Assembly: GCF_900609065.1 (NCBI RefSeq)
Contig: NZ_UXAU01000026.1
Location: forward strand, 91,566 to 155,565
Direction of reading: 5' to 3'
DNA: 64,000 bases
From: Arthrobacter ulcerisalmonis
GTDB lineage: Bacteria; Actinomycetota; Actinomycetes; Actinomycetales; Micrococcaceae
The notes beneath the pieces are model-generated. The model did no database searches, was not told the DNA's origin, and saw only the letters and a program-made list of their open reading frames with translations. The position numbers were made by a program, and so were the translations under genes. Positions 44,638 through 53,708 of the stretch are shown here, one piece after another (the stretch's first letter is position 1; every line of letters begins with the position of its first letter).

Positions 44638-44855
44638 CCCACCAGGCCCATGATGCCGATGATTGCCGTGGCAACGCCGAGGACCAGGGAGATGCCCACC
44701 AGCACCACGTGCACGGTCAGGAACCGGGTCGCTTTGCCGTTCGCATCACGGGCCCGGCTGTCCTTCATGACGCGGCGCAGGAACTGCGGCCACACCAACA
44801 GGGACCAAGCGCCGGCGATGATCAGGATGAGCGCGGCGAGAACGGGAAGCTGCAT
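44634..44855 (-). CDS. SCO4848-family small membrane protein
   Basis: A 73-aa protein with two membrane helices (about 4-22 and 47-70) joined by a polar loop containing WPQFLRRVMKDSRA, the pattern of the SCO4848 family. The function is unknown. It starts 3 nt after the DUF2505 stop, as the last gene of the SDR-DUF2505-SCO4848 operon. Confidence 0.72.
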   Translation of the reverse strand: MQLPVLAALILIIAGAWSLLVWPQFLRRVMKDSRARDANGKATRFLTVHVVLVGISLVLGVATAIIGIMGLVG

Positions 44856-44858
44856 CGT

Positions 44859-45356
44859 CTAGTGGCTTTCCAGCCAGGCCTGCGCCTGTGTGGCCTGCAG
44901 GTTCAGCGCCTTGGCCACCATGGGCTCCGCAGCGTCGGCAATCTTGCTGCCGAGGAACGGAATTGAGGACTTCACCGCGCCCTCAAGCTCAACCCGGGTG
45001 CCGCCGTCGGCCGATACCAAGCGCTGCACAGCGTCCACATCGACAGGTGCGCCACTGATCTTGAGGGAGATGCTGCTTTCCCGCGAACCGTCGGCGGCCG
45101 GCGCAGTCCAGTTCTCCACCTGCGTGACCTTAAGGCTTTCACCCACAAACTTCCGGGCGATCTCCGGCAGGCGGGTGGTGGGCAGGGTGCGGACCGAGGT
45201 GGCCGTGAAGGGGCCGGCCACCTCGCCGTCAAGCACGAACGATTCCAGCGTGCCACCCACCAATTCGCTGACGTGGCGCTGGAAGTCCTCGTTGACCAGC
45301 ACGGATGCGACGTCGGCGACGGGGTGCGGCAAAGTGGTGACGGCGTTCAAGGCCAT
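44859..45356 (-). CDS. DUF2505 domain-containing protein
   Basis: A 165-aa soluble protein of the DUF2505 family (SRPBCC-like fold; an actinobacterial family of unknown ligand). An ALPHPVADV-like start and a final amphipathic helix with LNLQATQAQAWL are characteristic. AGGAGG precedes the ATG. It lies 42 nt behind the SDR-DUF2867 gene, whose C-terminal domain has a related fold. Confidence 0.82.
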   Translation of the reverse strand: MALNAVTTLPHPVADVASVLVNEDFQRHVSELVGGTLESFVLDGEVAGPFTATSVRTLPTTRLPEIARKFVGESLKVTQVENWTAPAADGSRESSISLKISGAPVDVDAVQRLVSADGGTRVELEGAVKSSIPFLGSKIADAAEPMVAKALNLQATQAQAWLESH

Positions 45357-45398
45357 GGGTCCTCCTGGGACGTGGGTCGGTCGGGGTTCCCCAACATC

Positions 45399-46907
45399 CT
45401 AAGGGGTGCCGGTTGCCTGCTCCGCATCGACGATCTTCTTCGCCGCGTCCGTGATGTTCCGGGCCATGGCGGGGAAGATCAGGCTGTGGAAGGGCAAGAC
45501 TGCCAGCCAGTACAGCCTGCCGCTGAGTCCCTTCGGGAAGAAAATGGCGCGTTGCCGGTAGGTGCTGCCCGTCCCGTCCGGCGTCACCGACAGTTCCAGC
45601 CAAGCCCGGCCAGGGGCCCGCATTTCGGCGCGCAAGCGGAGGAGCGAACCGCGGTCAATCTGTTCCACCCGCCACCAGTCCACCACCTCACCTGCGGCCA
45701 AGTTCTTGGGGTGGCGGCGGCCACGGAGCAGCCCGGCGCCGCCGGTCAGTTTGTCCAGCCAGCCGCGCACCTGCCACGCGAGCGGCAGCGAATACCAGCC
45801 GTTGCGGCCGCCAATGCCCTCGATGATGGTCCACACGTGTGCCGTGTCCACGCTGCTGTGGAACTCTCGCTTGTCGATGTAGACCTTATGCCCGGCCCAG
45901 TCCGGATCGCTGGGCAGCGGATCGGCCGCCACGCCGGCGTTGGCCCAGGTGGTCTCCACCTGCCCGTCGCGCTCCTTACCCAAGGCCAAGGCGACGGCCG
46001 TGCGATAGCTGGTCAGGCCGCCGTCGGGCAGCGGAACATAGTCATCGATGTCGTGTTCATTGGACACGGCGTCATGCTGCAGCGACTGCACCAGCGGGAC
46101 CGCCATGGACAGCGGGATGGGAGTTGTGAGTGCGACCCACATTCCCGCCAGCTTGGGTGCCGGAATGGGCAGGGCCAGGACAAAACGGTGCGGCAGTCCC
46201 GCCTCGGCGGAGTAGGCCTGCATCATCCCCGCGTAGGTCAGGACTTGGCGGCAGCCAATGTCGAACGTCCTGTTGATCGTCCCTTCGAGGGCGGCCGCGC
46301 CCACCAGGTAGTGCAGGACATCCCGGACGGCGATTGCTTCGATTCGGTTGCGGACCCAGCTGGGTGCCGGCATCAACGGCAACGTCTCGGACAGGTGCCG
46401 GATCATTTCAAACGACGCCGACCCGGAGCCAATAACCACCCCGGCCTGGTACACGATCGAGTCCACGCCGCTGTCGAGGAAGACTTGGCCGACTGCTTCG
46501 CGCGAGCGCATATGTGTGGAGAGTTCCACACCGCTCGGGTGGAGTCCGCCCAGGAACACGAGGCGGTCCACGCCGGCATCCTTCGCGGCGGTTGCTGCGG
46601 TCTGGGCCATGGTTTTCTCTTTTTCCTCGAACCCGGCCCCCGCCGCCATGGAGTGGACCAAGTAGTAGAAAACGTCGACGCCGGTCAGCGCCTCCCGGAG
46701 CGCTGCACCGTCGTCGAGGCTACTCGCCACCACCTCAACGTCATCACGCCACGGCGTGCCAGCGATCTTGTCGGGGGAGCGGACCAACACCTTCACGGTG
46801 TGGCCCGCCTCGAGCAGCTTGGGGACCAGCCGGCCGCCGATGTAGCCGGTGGCTCCCGTGACCAGCACCGTCTTGCCGGGTGTGGACGTCGTGTTCGATT
46901 CGGACAT
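45399..46907 (-). CDS. NAD(P)-binding SDR with C-terminal DUF2867 domain
   Basis: Residues 1-260 form an atypical short-chain dehydrogenase with the nucleotide motif VTGATGYIGG at 15-24 and no clear YxxxK pair. Residues 330-490 are DUF2867 (WxVWTIIEGIGG, DWWRVE, ARAWLELSVTP). The substrate is unknown; such fusions are common in actinobacteria. A perfect AAGGAGA precedes the ATG. First gene of a three-gene operon, divergent from mfd. Confidence 0.85.
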   Translation of the reverse strand: MSESNTTSTPGKTVLVTGATGYIGGRLVPKLLEAGHTVKVLVRSPDKIAGTPWRDDVEVVASSLDDGAALREALTGVDVFYYLVHSMAAGAGFEEKEKTMAQTAATAAKDAGVDRLVFLGGLHPSGVELSTHMRSREAVGQVFLDSGVDSIVYQAGVVIGSGSASFEMIRHLSETLPLMPAPSWVRNRIEAIAVRDVLHYLVGAAALEGTINRTFDIGCRQVLTYAGMMQAYSAEAGLPHRFVLALPIPAPKLAGMWVALTTPIPLSMAVPLVQSLQHDAVSNEHDIDDYVPLPDGGLTSYRTAVALALGKERDGQVETTWANAGVAADPLPSDPDWAGHKVYIDKREFHSSVDTAHVWTIIEGIGGRNGWYSLPLAWQVRGWLDKLTGGAGLLRGRRHPKNLAAGEVVDWWRVEQIDRGSLLRLRAEMRAPGRAWLELSVTPDGTGSTYRQRAIFFPKGLSGRLYWLAVLPFHSLIFPAMARNITDAAKKIVDAEQATGTP

Positions 46908-46977
46908 GGTGTCTCCTTTTCGCCTGCGCAGATGCTGCCTCCCTCCACCCTAGCCCTGGACTGTCGGTGCTGCGGGG

Positions 46978-46983
46978 TAGGCT
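46978..46983 (+). promoter_or_regulatory. -10 element for mfd
   Basis: TAGGCT predicts a start near 46990 and a leader of about 75 nt to the mfd ATG, which has AGGAG at 47051-47055. No clear -35. Confidence 0.4.
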
Positions 46984-47064
46984 GGGAAGACCTGAGATTC
47001 GAAGAGAATTTCGGGTTTTCGTGTTGCCTGCCTTCTTCCTTTTCCACCACAGGAGTTTCTTGCC

Positions 47065-50000
47065 ATGAGCCTTGTTGGGCCCCCCACTGCTGGTCCGTCC
47101 CTGGACGGGTTGCGCCGCGCACTGGCGCCGGATCAGTCCTTCTCCCGGGTCAGGGCTGAAGCGGCTCGCGGGTTCGCTGGGCGGGGGCAGGACTACCAGG
47201 TGAGTGCACCGGCTGGGCTCCGGCCGGTGCTGCTGGCTGAGATGGTGGACGGGCTCGCGGCTGGAGAGTTGGACGCCCCCGGAGTCGCGGGCCCCGGCGT
47301 CGTCCTGGCCGTGACGGCCACCGGCCGCGAAGCCGAGGACCTGTGCGCCGCGCTGCGGGCCTACCTGCCCGCCGATTCGGTGGCGGAATTTCCCAGCTGG
47401 GAGACCCTGCCGCACGAACGCCTGTCGCCCCGGTCGGACACCGTGGGGCGTCGGCTGTCTGTACTGCGGCGCCTGGCCCACCCCGACGACGCCGGCGCCT
47501 CACCGCTGCGGGTGGTGGTGGCACCCGTCCGGGCAGTGGTGCAACCGCTGGTGGCCGGCCTGGGCGACCTGGTGCCGGTAAGCCTCAAAGTTGGTCAGGA
47601 GCGACCCTTCACCGACGTAGTCCGCAGCTTGGCGGACGCCGCCTACGCCCGGGTTGACATGGTGACGCACCGCGGCGAGTTTGCTGTCCGCGGTGGCATC
47701 CTGGACGTCTTCCCGCCCACCGAAGACCACCCCATCCGGGTGGAGTTCTTTGGCGATGAGGTGGACCAGATGCGCTGGTTCGCCGTCGCGGACCAGCGCT
47801 CGCTGTCTGCTCCGGGCGTGCAGCACCCCACCGAACTGCACGCCCCGCCGTGCCGGGAAATCCTGATCACGCCCAGCGTGATGTCCCGGGCCGCCACCCT
47901 GAAATCCCAGCTGCCGGCCGCCGCTGACATGCTGGAAAAGATCGCTGGCGGCATCACCGTCGAAGGCATGGAGTCCCTGGCGCCGGTGCTGGTGGACTCC
48001 ATGGTGCCGTTCGTGGACCAACTGCCCGCAGGTTCCATTGCAGTGGTCATCGAGCCGGAGAAGGTCCGCGCCCGGGCGCACGACCTCGCGGCCACCAACG
48101 AGGAATTCCTGGAAGCGGCGTGGGCCACCGCGTCCGACGGCGGGGCCGCACCCTTGGACCTCAGCTCCCAGGCCTCTGCCGCCCTCCATTCCGCCAGCTT
48201 CCGTTCGCTAGCCGAAACCCGCAGTACAGCGTTGGAACACAGCGTATCGTGGTGGTCCATCACCTCCCTCGCCCAGGACGCGGAGCTCCTGCCGGAGATC
48301 GACGTCCTTAACCTGCACGCCCGTGAGCCTCGCGGCTATCAGGGCGATGTCGCCGAGATGCTGGACTTCGTGGCCAGCCATGTCCGGGACCAATGGCGGA
48401 TCGTGGTGGCCACCGAAGGCCCCGGCCCAGCGCAGCGGCTCGCCGAACTCTTCCACGACGCCGATATCCCGTGCGCCCGGGTGGACAGCCTGGACCACGA
48501 ACCCCAGGCCGGCATCATCGAGGTGACCACAGCCGCCGTCGGCCGCGGTTTTGTGCTGGACGGGCTCAAGGTAGGCCTCCTCACCGAAGCCGACCTGCTG
48601 GGCCGCACCTCCGCCGGCTCCACCAAGGACATGCGGAAGATGCCGTCCAAGCGGCGCAATGCCGTTGACCCGCTGCAGTTGCTGGCCGGAGACCATGTGG
48701 TGCATGAACAGCACGGCATTGGCCGGTTCGTAGAGCTGATCCAACGCAAAGTTGCAGGTGGGGGTGAGGGCGTCCGGGAATACCTGGTCCTCGAATACGC
48801 GCCGTCCAAGCGCGGCGCGCCGGGGGACCGGTTGTTCGTACCCACAGACCAGCTGGACCAGGTCACCCGCTACGTTGGCGGGGACGCGCCGGCGCTCAGC
48901 AAGATGGGCGGCGCGGACTGGGCCAGCACCAAGTCCAAGGCCCGGAAAGCCGTCAAGGAAATTGCCGGCGAACTCATCCGGCTGTATTCGGCCCGGATGG
49001 CCTCGCGCGGGCATGCGTTCGGCCCGGATACGCCGTGGCAGCGAGAATTGGAAGAGGCCTTTCCGTACGTGGAGACGCCGGACCAGCTGACCACCATTAA
49101 CGAGGTCAAGGCGGACATGGAGCGGGAAATCCCCATGGACCGCTTGGTCTCTGGCGACGTGGGCTACGGCAAGACCGAAATTGCGGTGCGCGCAGCGTTC
49201 AAGGCCGTGCAAGACGGCAAGCAGGTCGCCGTGCTTGTGCCCACCACTTTGTTGGCGCAGCAGCACTACGAGACGTTCACGGAGCGCTTTTCCGGGTTCC
49301 CGCTCCGGGTCAGGCCGCTCTCGCGCTTCCAGAGCAGCAAGGAATCCAAGGAAACCGCTGCCGGGGTGAAAAGTGGCGCCGTTGATGTGGTGATTGGTAC
49401 GCACCGGCTGCTGTCCAAGGACTTCGAGTTCAAGGATCTGGGCCTGGTGATCGTCGATGAGGAGCAGCGCTTCGGCGTCGAGCACAAAGAAGCGCTCAAG
49501 AAGATGCGGACCAACGTGGACGTGCTGGCCATGAGTGCCACGCCCATCCCGCGAACCTTGGAAATGTCGTTGACGGGGATCCGTGAAACGTCCACACTGG
49601 CCACCCCGCCGGAAGAGCGGCACCCGGTGCTGACGTACGTGGGCCCGTATACGGACAAGCAGACCTCCGCCGCCATCCGCCGCGAGCTAATGCGCGAGGG
49701 CCAAGTGTTCCTGGTCCACAACCGTGTGTCCAGCATCGAGCGGACGGCCGCCAAGATCCGTGAGCTCGTGCCGGAAGCACGGGTGGAAGTGGCACACGGG
49801 CAGATGTCCGAAAGCAGGCTGGAACAGATCATCGTTGACTTCTGGGAGAAGCGCTTCGATGTACTGGTGTGCACCACCATCATCGAAACCGGGCTGGACA
49901 TCTCAAACGCCAACACCCTCATTGTGGACGGCGCCGACAAGTACGGACTGTCCCAGCTGCACCAGCTTCGGGGCCGGGTGGGCCGGGGACGCGAGCGAGC

Positions 50001-50724
50001 ATACGCTTACTTCCTCTACCCGTCGGAGAAGCCACTGGGCGAGGTAGCCCTAGAACGCCTCAAGGCGGTTGCTGCGCACAACGAACTTGGTGCGGGCATG
50101 CAGTTGGCCATGAAGGACCTAGAAATCCGCGGTGCGGGTAACCTGCTGGGCGGGGAACAGTCCGGGCACATCCAGGGCGTGGGCTTTGACCTTTACATCC
50201 GCCTGGTTGGCGAGGCCGTGGCTGACTTCCGGGGCGAGGCCGAGGAAAAGGCCGCCGAGATGAAAATTGAGCTACCGGTCAACGCGCACCTGCCCCACGA
50301 CTACGTGCCGGGGGAGCGGCTCCGGTTGGAGGCCTACCGCAAACTTGCCGCGGCGCTTACCCACGAGGCCATCGAAGAAGTCGTCGCGGAACTGGTGGAC
50401 CGCTATGGCGAGCTGCCACTGCCGGCACAAAACCTGGTGGCCGTGGCAAAGTTCCGGGTGGGCGCACGGGAGGCAGGGCTCTCAGATGTTGCCTTGCAAG
50501 GCAACTTCATCAAGTTCTCCCCGGCCAACCTGCCCGAATCCAGGGTGATGCGGCTGACCCGGATGTACCCTGGATCGCAGCCGAAGCCCGCCCTCGACGC
50601 AGTGCTGATTCCCAAGCCCAAGACCGCCCGCATTGGTGGCCGGGACCTGCAGGACGCCGAAATCCTGGAATGGGCCAACGGCGTCATCAGCAACATCTTC
50701 GCTGACCAACCCGCAGCGGGCTAG
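47065..50724 (+). CDS. mfd: Transcription-repair coupling factor
   Basis: Displaces stalled RNA polymerase at DNA lesions and recruits UvrA. 1219 aa, normal. The N-terminal UvrB-like module occupies about 1-350, the CarD-like RNA-polymerase-interacting domain about 525-600 (GDHVVHEQHGIGRF), the RecG-type translocase has Walker A GDVGYGKT at 697-704 and DEEQ near 797-800, and the C-terminal TRCF domain completes the protein. A YdjM-like gene follows after 2 nt. Confidence 0.97.
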   Translation: MSLVGPPTAGPSLDGLRRALAPDQSFSRVRAEAARGFAGRGQDYQVSAPAGLRPVLLAEMVDGLAAGELDAPGVAGPGVVLAVTATGREAEDLCAALRAYLPADSVAEFPSWETLPHERLSPRSDTVGRRLSVLRRLAHPDDAGASPLRVVVAPVRAVVQPLVAGLGDLVPVSLKVGQERPFTDVVRSLADAAYARVDMVTHRGEFAVRGGILDVFPPTEDHPIRVEFFGDEVDQMRWFAVADQRSLSAPGVQHPTELHAPPCREILITPSVMSRAATLKSQLPAAADMLEKIAGGITVEGMESLAPVLVDSMVPFVDQLPAGSIAVVIEPEKVRARAHDLAATNEEFLEAAWATASDGGAAPLDLSSQASAALHSASFRSLAETRSTALEHSVSWWSITSLAQDAELLPEIDVLNLHAREPRGYQGDVAEMLDFVASHVRDQWRIVVATEGPGPAQRLAELFHDADIPCARVDSLDHEPQAGIIEVTTAAVGRGFVLDGLKVGLLTEADLLGRTSAGSTKDMRKMPSKRRNAVDPLQLLAGDHVVHEQHGIGRFVELIQRKVAGGGEGVREYLVLEYAPSKRGAPGDRLFVPTDQLDQVTRYVGGDAPALSKMGGADWASTKSKARKAVKEIAGELIRLYSARMASRGHAFGPDTPWQRELEEAFPYVETPDQLTTINEVKADMEREIPMDRLVSGDVGYGKTEIAVRAAFKAVQDGKQVAVLVPTTLLAQQHYETFTERFSGFPLRVRPLSRFQSSKESKETAAGVKSGAVDVVIGTHRLLSKDFEFKDLGLVIVDEEQRFGVEHKEALKKMRTNVDVLAMSATPIPRTLEMSLTGIRETSTLATPPEERHPVLTYVGPYTDKQTSAAIRRELMREGQVFLVHNRVSSIERTAAKIRELVPEARVEVAHGQMSESRLEQIIVDFWEKRFDVLVCTTIIETGLDISNANTLIVDGADKYGLSQLHQLRGRVGRGRERAYAYFLYPSEKPLGEVALERLKAVAAHNELGAGMQLAMKDLEIRGAGNLLGGEQSGHIQGVGFDLYIRLVGEAVADFRGEAEEKAAEMKIELPVNAHLPHDYVPGERLRLEAYRKLAAALTHEAIEEVVAELVDRYGELPLPAQNLVAVAKFRVGAREAGLSDVALQGNFIKFSPANLPESRVMRLTRMYPGSQPKPALDAVLIPKPKTARIGGRDLQDAEILEWANGVISNIFADQPAAG

Positions 50725-50726
50725 CC

Positions 50727-51545
50727 ATGATGGGAGGTCACCACGCCGCGTCGGGAGCCGCGGCGTGGGTAGCTGTCGCGTCCACGGGCCCGTACACGCT
50801 GGGCTGGTATCCGTTGGATGCCACCGGCATCCTGATCGGTGGGATGGCTACGGCCGGCACAGCACTGATCTGCGATTGGGACCACCGATCCAGCACCGTG
50901 GCGCACGCCCTACCGCCGCTGTCCAATGCCATTGCCCGCGGCATCGAAGACATCAGCGGCGGCCACCGGCAGGGAACCCACTCCCTGCTAGGCGCGGCAG
51001 CATTTGTGGGGCTGTCGGCACTTGCAGCCCAAGTCCACGTAGATACCCAGTGGGGGCAGCTGTCGGTGGGCGCCGGGCTGCTCTGCATGTTTTTGATCAA
51101 CATCGCGGCTAAGGCGTTGAAGCTCTTCCCCAAGAACGGCTTCATCAGCAACTGGATCTTTGCGCTCCTGATGGCTGGGCTGGTCACCGTCTTCGCCCCG
51201 GAGCAGTGGACTTGGCTACCGGTCTGCATGCTTATCGGGGTGATGGTCCATATTGTGGGGGACATGATTACCACCGGCGGCGTGCCGTTGCTCTGGCCGA
51301 TCGTGATTCGACCGCCCAAGGCGCTGCGCAAGCTGCCCCTGCTGCGGCAGGTGTGGCGGGCCAACGGCGCACTGTCCGTGCCGCTCCTGGGCCGGGCGGG
51401 GTCCAAACGGGAATGGCTGATGCTGATTCCCGTGAGTGCCTACGCCATGGTGGGACTGACCATGGCGGCATGGTCCATCGCGGAAAGTAACTGGGGCAGG
51501 GTGGTTGACCTGGCGGCGGAGGCGTGGACCCGGCTCTGGCTCTGA
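50727..51545 (+). CDS. YdjM-like membrane-bound metal-dependent hydrolase
   Basis: A 272-aa polytopic protein of the LexA-binding/YdjM (PF04307) family: GHH near 4-6, DWDHR near 50-54, HRQGTHS near 80-86 and HIVGDMITTGG near 175-185 supply the conserved His/Asp metal ligands. At least four membrane helices. The substrate is unknown. It abuts mfd and may be co-transcribed with it. Confidence 0.85.
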   Translation: MMGGHHAASGAAAWVAVASTGPYTLGWYPLDATGILIGGMATAGTALICDWDHRSSTVAHALPPLSNAIARGIEDISGGHRQGTHSLLGAAAFVGLSALAAQVHVDTQWGQLSVGAGLLCMFLINIAAKALKLFPKNGFISNWIFALLMAGLVTVFAPEQWTWLPVCMLIGVMVHIVGDMITTGGVPLLWPIVIRPPKALRKLPLLRQVWRANGALSVPLLGRAGSKREWLMLIPVSAYAMVGLTMAAWSIAESNWGRVVDLAAEAWTRLWL

Positions 51546-51550
51546 CCCCT

Positions 51551-51617
51551 TAACCGAGTAGCGGGGGCTGCAGCTTTGACCCCTCAAAACTGCAGTTGGC
51601 GCTACCTCGTTGGGTTA
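51551..51617. repeat. Imperfect nested palindrome between convergent genes
   Basis: The core is CTGCAG (51568-51573), TTTGA (51575-51579), CCCC loop, TCAAA (51584-51588), CTGCAG (51590-51595). Outside it TAACC/GGTTA, GAG/CTC and TAGCG/CGCTA also pair, with small bulges. It spans the gap between the YdjM-like gene and the convergent small membrane gene and includes the latter's stop codon. It looks like a bidirectional terminator or a copy of an interspersed palindromic repeat. There is no second copy in this window. Confidence 0.55.
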
Positions 51618-51854
51618 GACCTCGCCTGCGGAGTCCGAGCGTCCCGTGATGGTCTGCGGGAGCCAGAAGGCGGCGGTGAAGAGGACGAGGCACACGGCCA
51701 TGGGCCAGGGGTTGTCAAGCGTCAGGAAGGACAGTGAGTAGATCGATCCCAGGAACAACGCCATATAAAAGACGAAGAGGACGATGCTGCCCGCCAGCGC
51801 GTTTTCGTTCTGGGGCGTCTGGACCGTCTTCTGGTCCGCTGTGTTGCTGGACAT
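51615..51854 (-). CDS. Small two-helix membrane protein downstream of deoC
   Basis: A 79-aa protein with a polar N-terminus and two helices (about 22-42 and 49-68). The family was not recognised. AGGAGG precedes the ATG at 51854. It begins 52 nt after the deoC stop in the same direction and is probably co-transcribed. A longer reading to 51986 would overlap deoC and has no support. Confidence 0.65.
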   Translation of the reverse strand: MSSNTADQKTVQTPQNENALAGSIVLFVFYMALFLGSIYSLSFLTLDNPWPMAVCLVLFTAAFWLPQTITGRSDSAGEV

Positions 51855-51906
51855 AAGTTCCTCCTCGGCCCGCGGGGGCCAGATCTGTGGCTGCTGCCGG
51901 AGACCG

Positions 51907-52617
51907 TCAGTAAGCAGAAGTTCCCTGTTCACCCTTGACGATTGCGATTCCGGAGCTGGCACCAATACGTGTTGCACCTGCAGCAATCATAGCCTGAGCG
52001 TCAGCCAGGGACCGCACGCCGCCGGAGGCTTTGACCCCCAAGGACGGGCCAACAGTACGTCGCATCAGGGCGACATCCTCGGCCGTGGCACCGCCACCGT
52101 TGAAGCCTGTTGAGGTCTTCACGAAATCTGCTCCGGCCGCTACGGCAGCCTCGCAGGCGAGGATTTTCTGGCTATCGGACAGCAGCGAGGTCTCGATGAT
52201 GACCTTCAAGATCGCGCCGCTCGCGTGCACGGCCTCGGCAACAGCAGCGATGTCTTCCACCAGGGCGCCCTTGTCGTCGGCGCGGGCAGCGGCAATGTTG
52301 ATGACCATGTCCACTTCGTCGGCGCCGTCCAGCACGGCCCCGCGGGCTTCGAAGGTCTTGACATCGGTGGGGGTGGCGCCGAGCGGGAACCCCACCACGG
52401 AGCAGGTGAGCACGCCAGAGCCCTGCAGGGCGTTCTTCACGGTCTTGACCCACACGGCGTTGACGCACACGGACTTGAAACCGTACTCGGCGGCTTCGGC
52501 ACAGACTCGCAGCACCTCAGCCTCTGACGCTTCCGGCTTCAGCAGGGTGTGGTCAATGTACGTGGCGATGCCCCCGGCGGTGGCCGGGCTGGCAGCAGTG
52601 GTGGCTTCGTTGCTCAT
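51907..52617 (-). CDS. deoC: Deoxyribose-phosphate aldolase
   Basis: Splits 2-deoxyribose-5-phosphate into acetaldehyde and glyceraldehyde-3-phosphate. Class I aldolase: Schiff-base Lys167 in FVKTSTGF, proton-relay Lys near 196 in GVKASGG. 236 aa, normal. ATG 52617 has GGAGAGGA at 5 nt; a start five codons upstream lacks it. With the purine nucleoside phosphorylase and phosphosugar mutase ~7 kb away, it completes a nucleoside salvage route. Confidence 0.95.
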   Translation of the reverse strand: MSNEATTAASPATAGGIATYIDHTLLKPEASEAEVLRVCAEAAEYGFKSVCVNAVWVKTVKNALQGSGVLTCSVVGFPLGATPTDVKTFEARGAVLDGADEVDMVINIAAARADDKGALVEDIAAVAEAVHASGAILKVIIETSLLSDSQKILACEAAVAAGADFVKTSTGFNGGGATAEDVALMRRTVGPSLGVKASGGVRSLADAQAMIAAGATRIGASSGIAIVKGEQGTSAY

Positions 52618-52687
52618 GAGGATCCTCTCCAATGGCTTTGTGGGCCGGTGGTCGTGTCGGCACCATCTTAGCCAACCCGCAGAGGCA

Positions 52688-53518
52688 TCAGGCGGCAGTC
52701 AACAACTGGGTGGCGCAGGCGCCTGCTGCGGAGGCTGAGGCCACCACCAGTCCCAGCCGAACGCCGTCGAACGCTGCAGCGTCACCAATAGCCCAAATCC
52801 CCGGGACAGAGGTCCGGAAGTCTTGGCTGATGACGATTCCGCCGCTGGCTGCCGTCCTGAGGCCGGCGCTGGCGGCGAGGTCGTCCCGGGGCACCCGGTC
52901 CTCGGCGAGGACCACTAGGTCGCCGTTCATGCTGCTGCCGTCCGCGAAAATGACGGCCGACGTCGGCGCCCCCGAGCCGGGCACGCCCGGTATCACGGCG
53001 GTTGGCCGGGCAGTGGTGCGGATAGGCCGCACGCCGCGGGCACGGAGTACCGCCTCGGCCTGCCCTGCGGCTGCACCGTTGCCCACCAGGATGCCCAGGG
53101 GCCGCCGGCCAAGTTCCTTGGTGACTTCGCCAACTGCCTGGGCGATGCGGCTGGCGTCGTCAATCGTGGCGTAGCTCAGGCACTCGGCTGCGCCTTCGAC
53201 CGGCGCTGACACCGGCGCGGACCCGGTGGCGATGACCAGGTGGTCGTAGCCAAACTCCAAGCCGTCGGCGGTGGCAACGGTGCGCTGTTCGGCGTCGACA
53301 TGGCTAGCCGGTTGGCCGAAGCGGACCGAGACCTGCGGCAGCAAGGCCAGTTCGATCAGTTCCGCGGGAGTGTCGTCCAGATTGCTGAGCACCGTGATGG
53401 AACCGGTGAAGGGGCTGTTGCTGATCTGCCGGACCAGGGCCTGGGCGGCCGGTCCGGCACCGGCAATGACGATGCGGGGAGCGGAGGTGGTGGACGGGTG
53501 GGGCGCCGGAGCGGACAT
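52688..53518 (-). CDS. NirB-like oxidoreductase module with degraded cofactor motifs
   Basis: A 276-aa protein aligned by eye with the N-terminal FAD/NAD part of the nearby NirB: YDHLVIATGS matches YDHLVVATGS, and GIWAIGDAAAFDGVRLGLV matches GIWAIGEVANFEGMCLGLV. It lacks the [2Fe-2S] and siroheme domains. The NAD motif is LVGNGAAAGQA where NirB has the regular GGGLLGLE, and the LPYDR segment of NirB has no counterpart. It may bind FAD only or no cofactor. ATG 53518 has GAAAGGG upstream. A TAGGCT -10 (53565-53560) gives it its own promoter. The role is unknown, possibly regulatory or accessory to nitrite reduction. Confidence 0.75.
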   Translation of the reverse strand: MSAPAPHPSTTSAPRIVIAGAGPAAQALVRQISNSPFTGSITVLSNLDDTPAELIELALLPQVSVRFGQPASHVDAEQRTVATADGLEFGYDHLVIATGSAPVSAPVEGAAECLSYATIDDASRIAQAVGEVTKELGRRPLGILVGNGAAAGQAEAVLRARGVRPIRTTARPTAVIPGVPGSGAPTSAVIFADGSSMNGDLVVLAEDRVPRDDLAASAGLRTAASGGIVISQDFRTSVPGIWAIGDAAAFDGVRLGLVVASASAAGACATQLLTAA

Positions 53519-53708
53519 GAGAGCCCTTTCAATGCTGGCCGTGACAAGCTGATGACCCCAGCCTAGGGAACTGTTTTTACCGCTGTGTTTCCCCGCCATT
53601 GCCGCTCTGCGCACCGATGATCACCAGTATTTACCAGCCGGTAACAAACTGGGTGACCCACACCTCACTCCACGGCTACCGGACACATAACCAATGCCGC
53701 GCACCACC

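Noticed and set aside
45273..47159. Long plus-strand frame opposite the SDR-DUF2867 gene
   Set aside because: It runs across a gene with the SDR motif, an AAGGAGA ribosome site and coherent domains; composition is that of a shadow frame.
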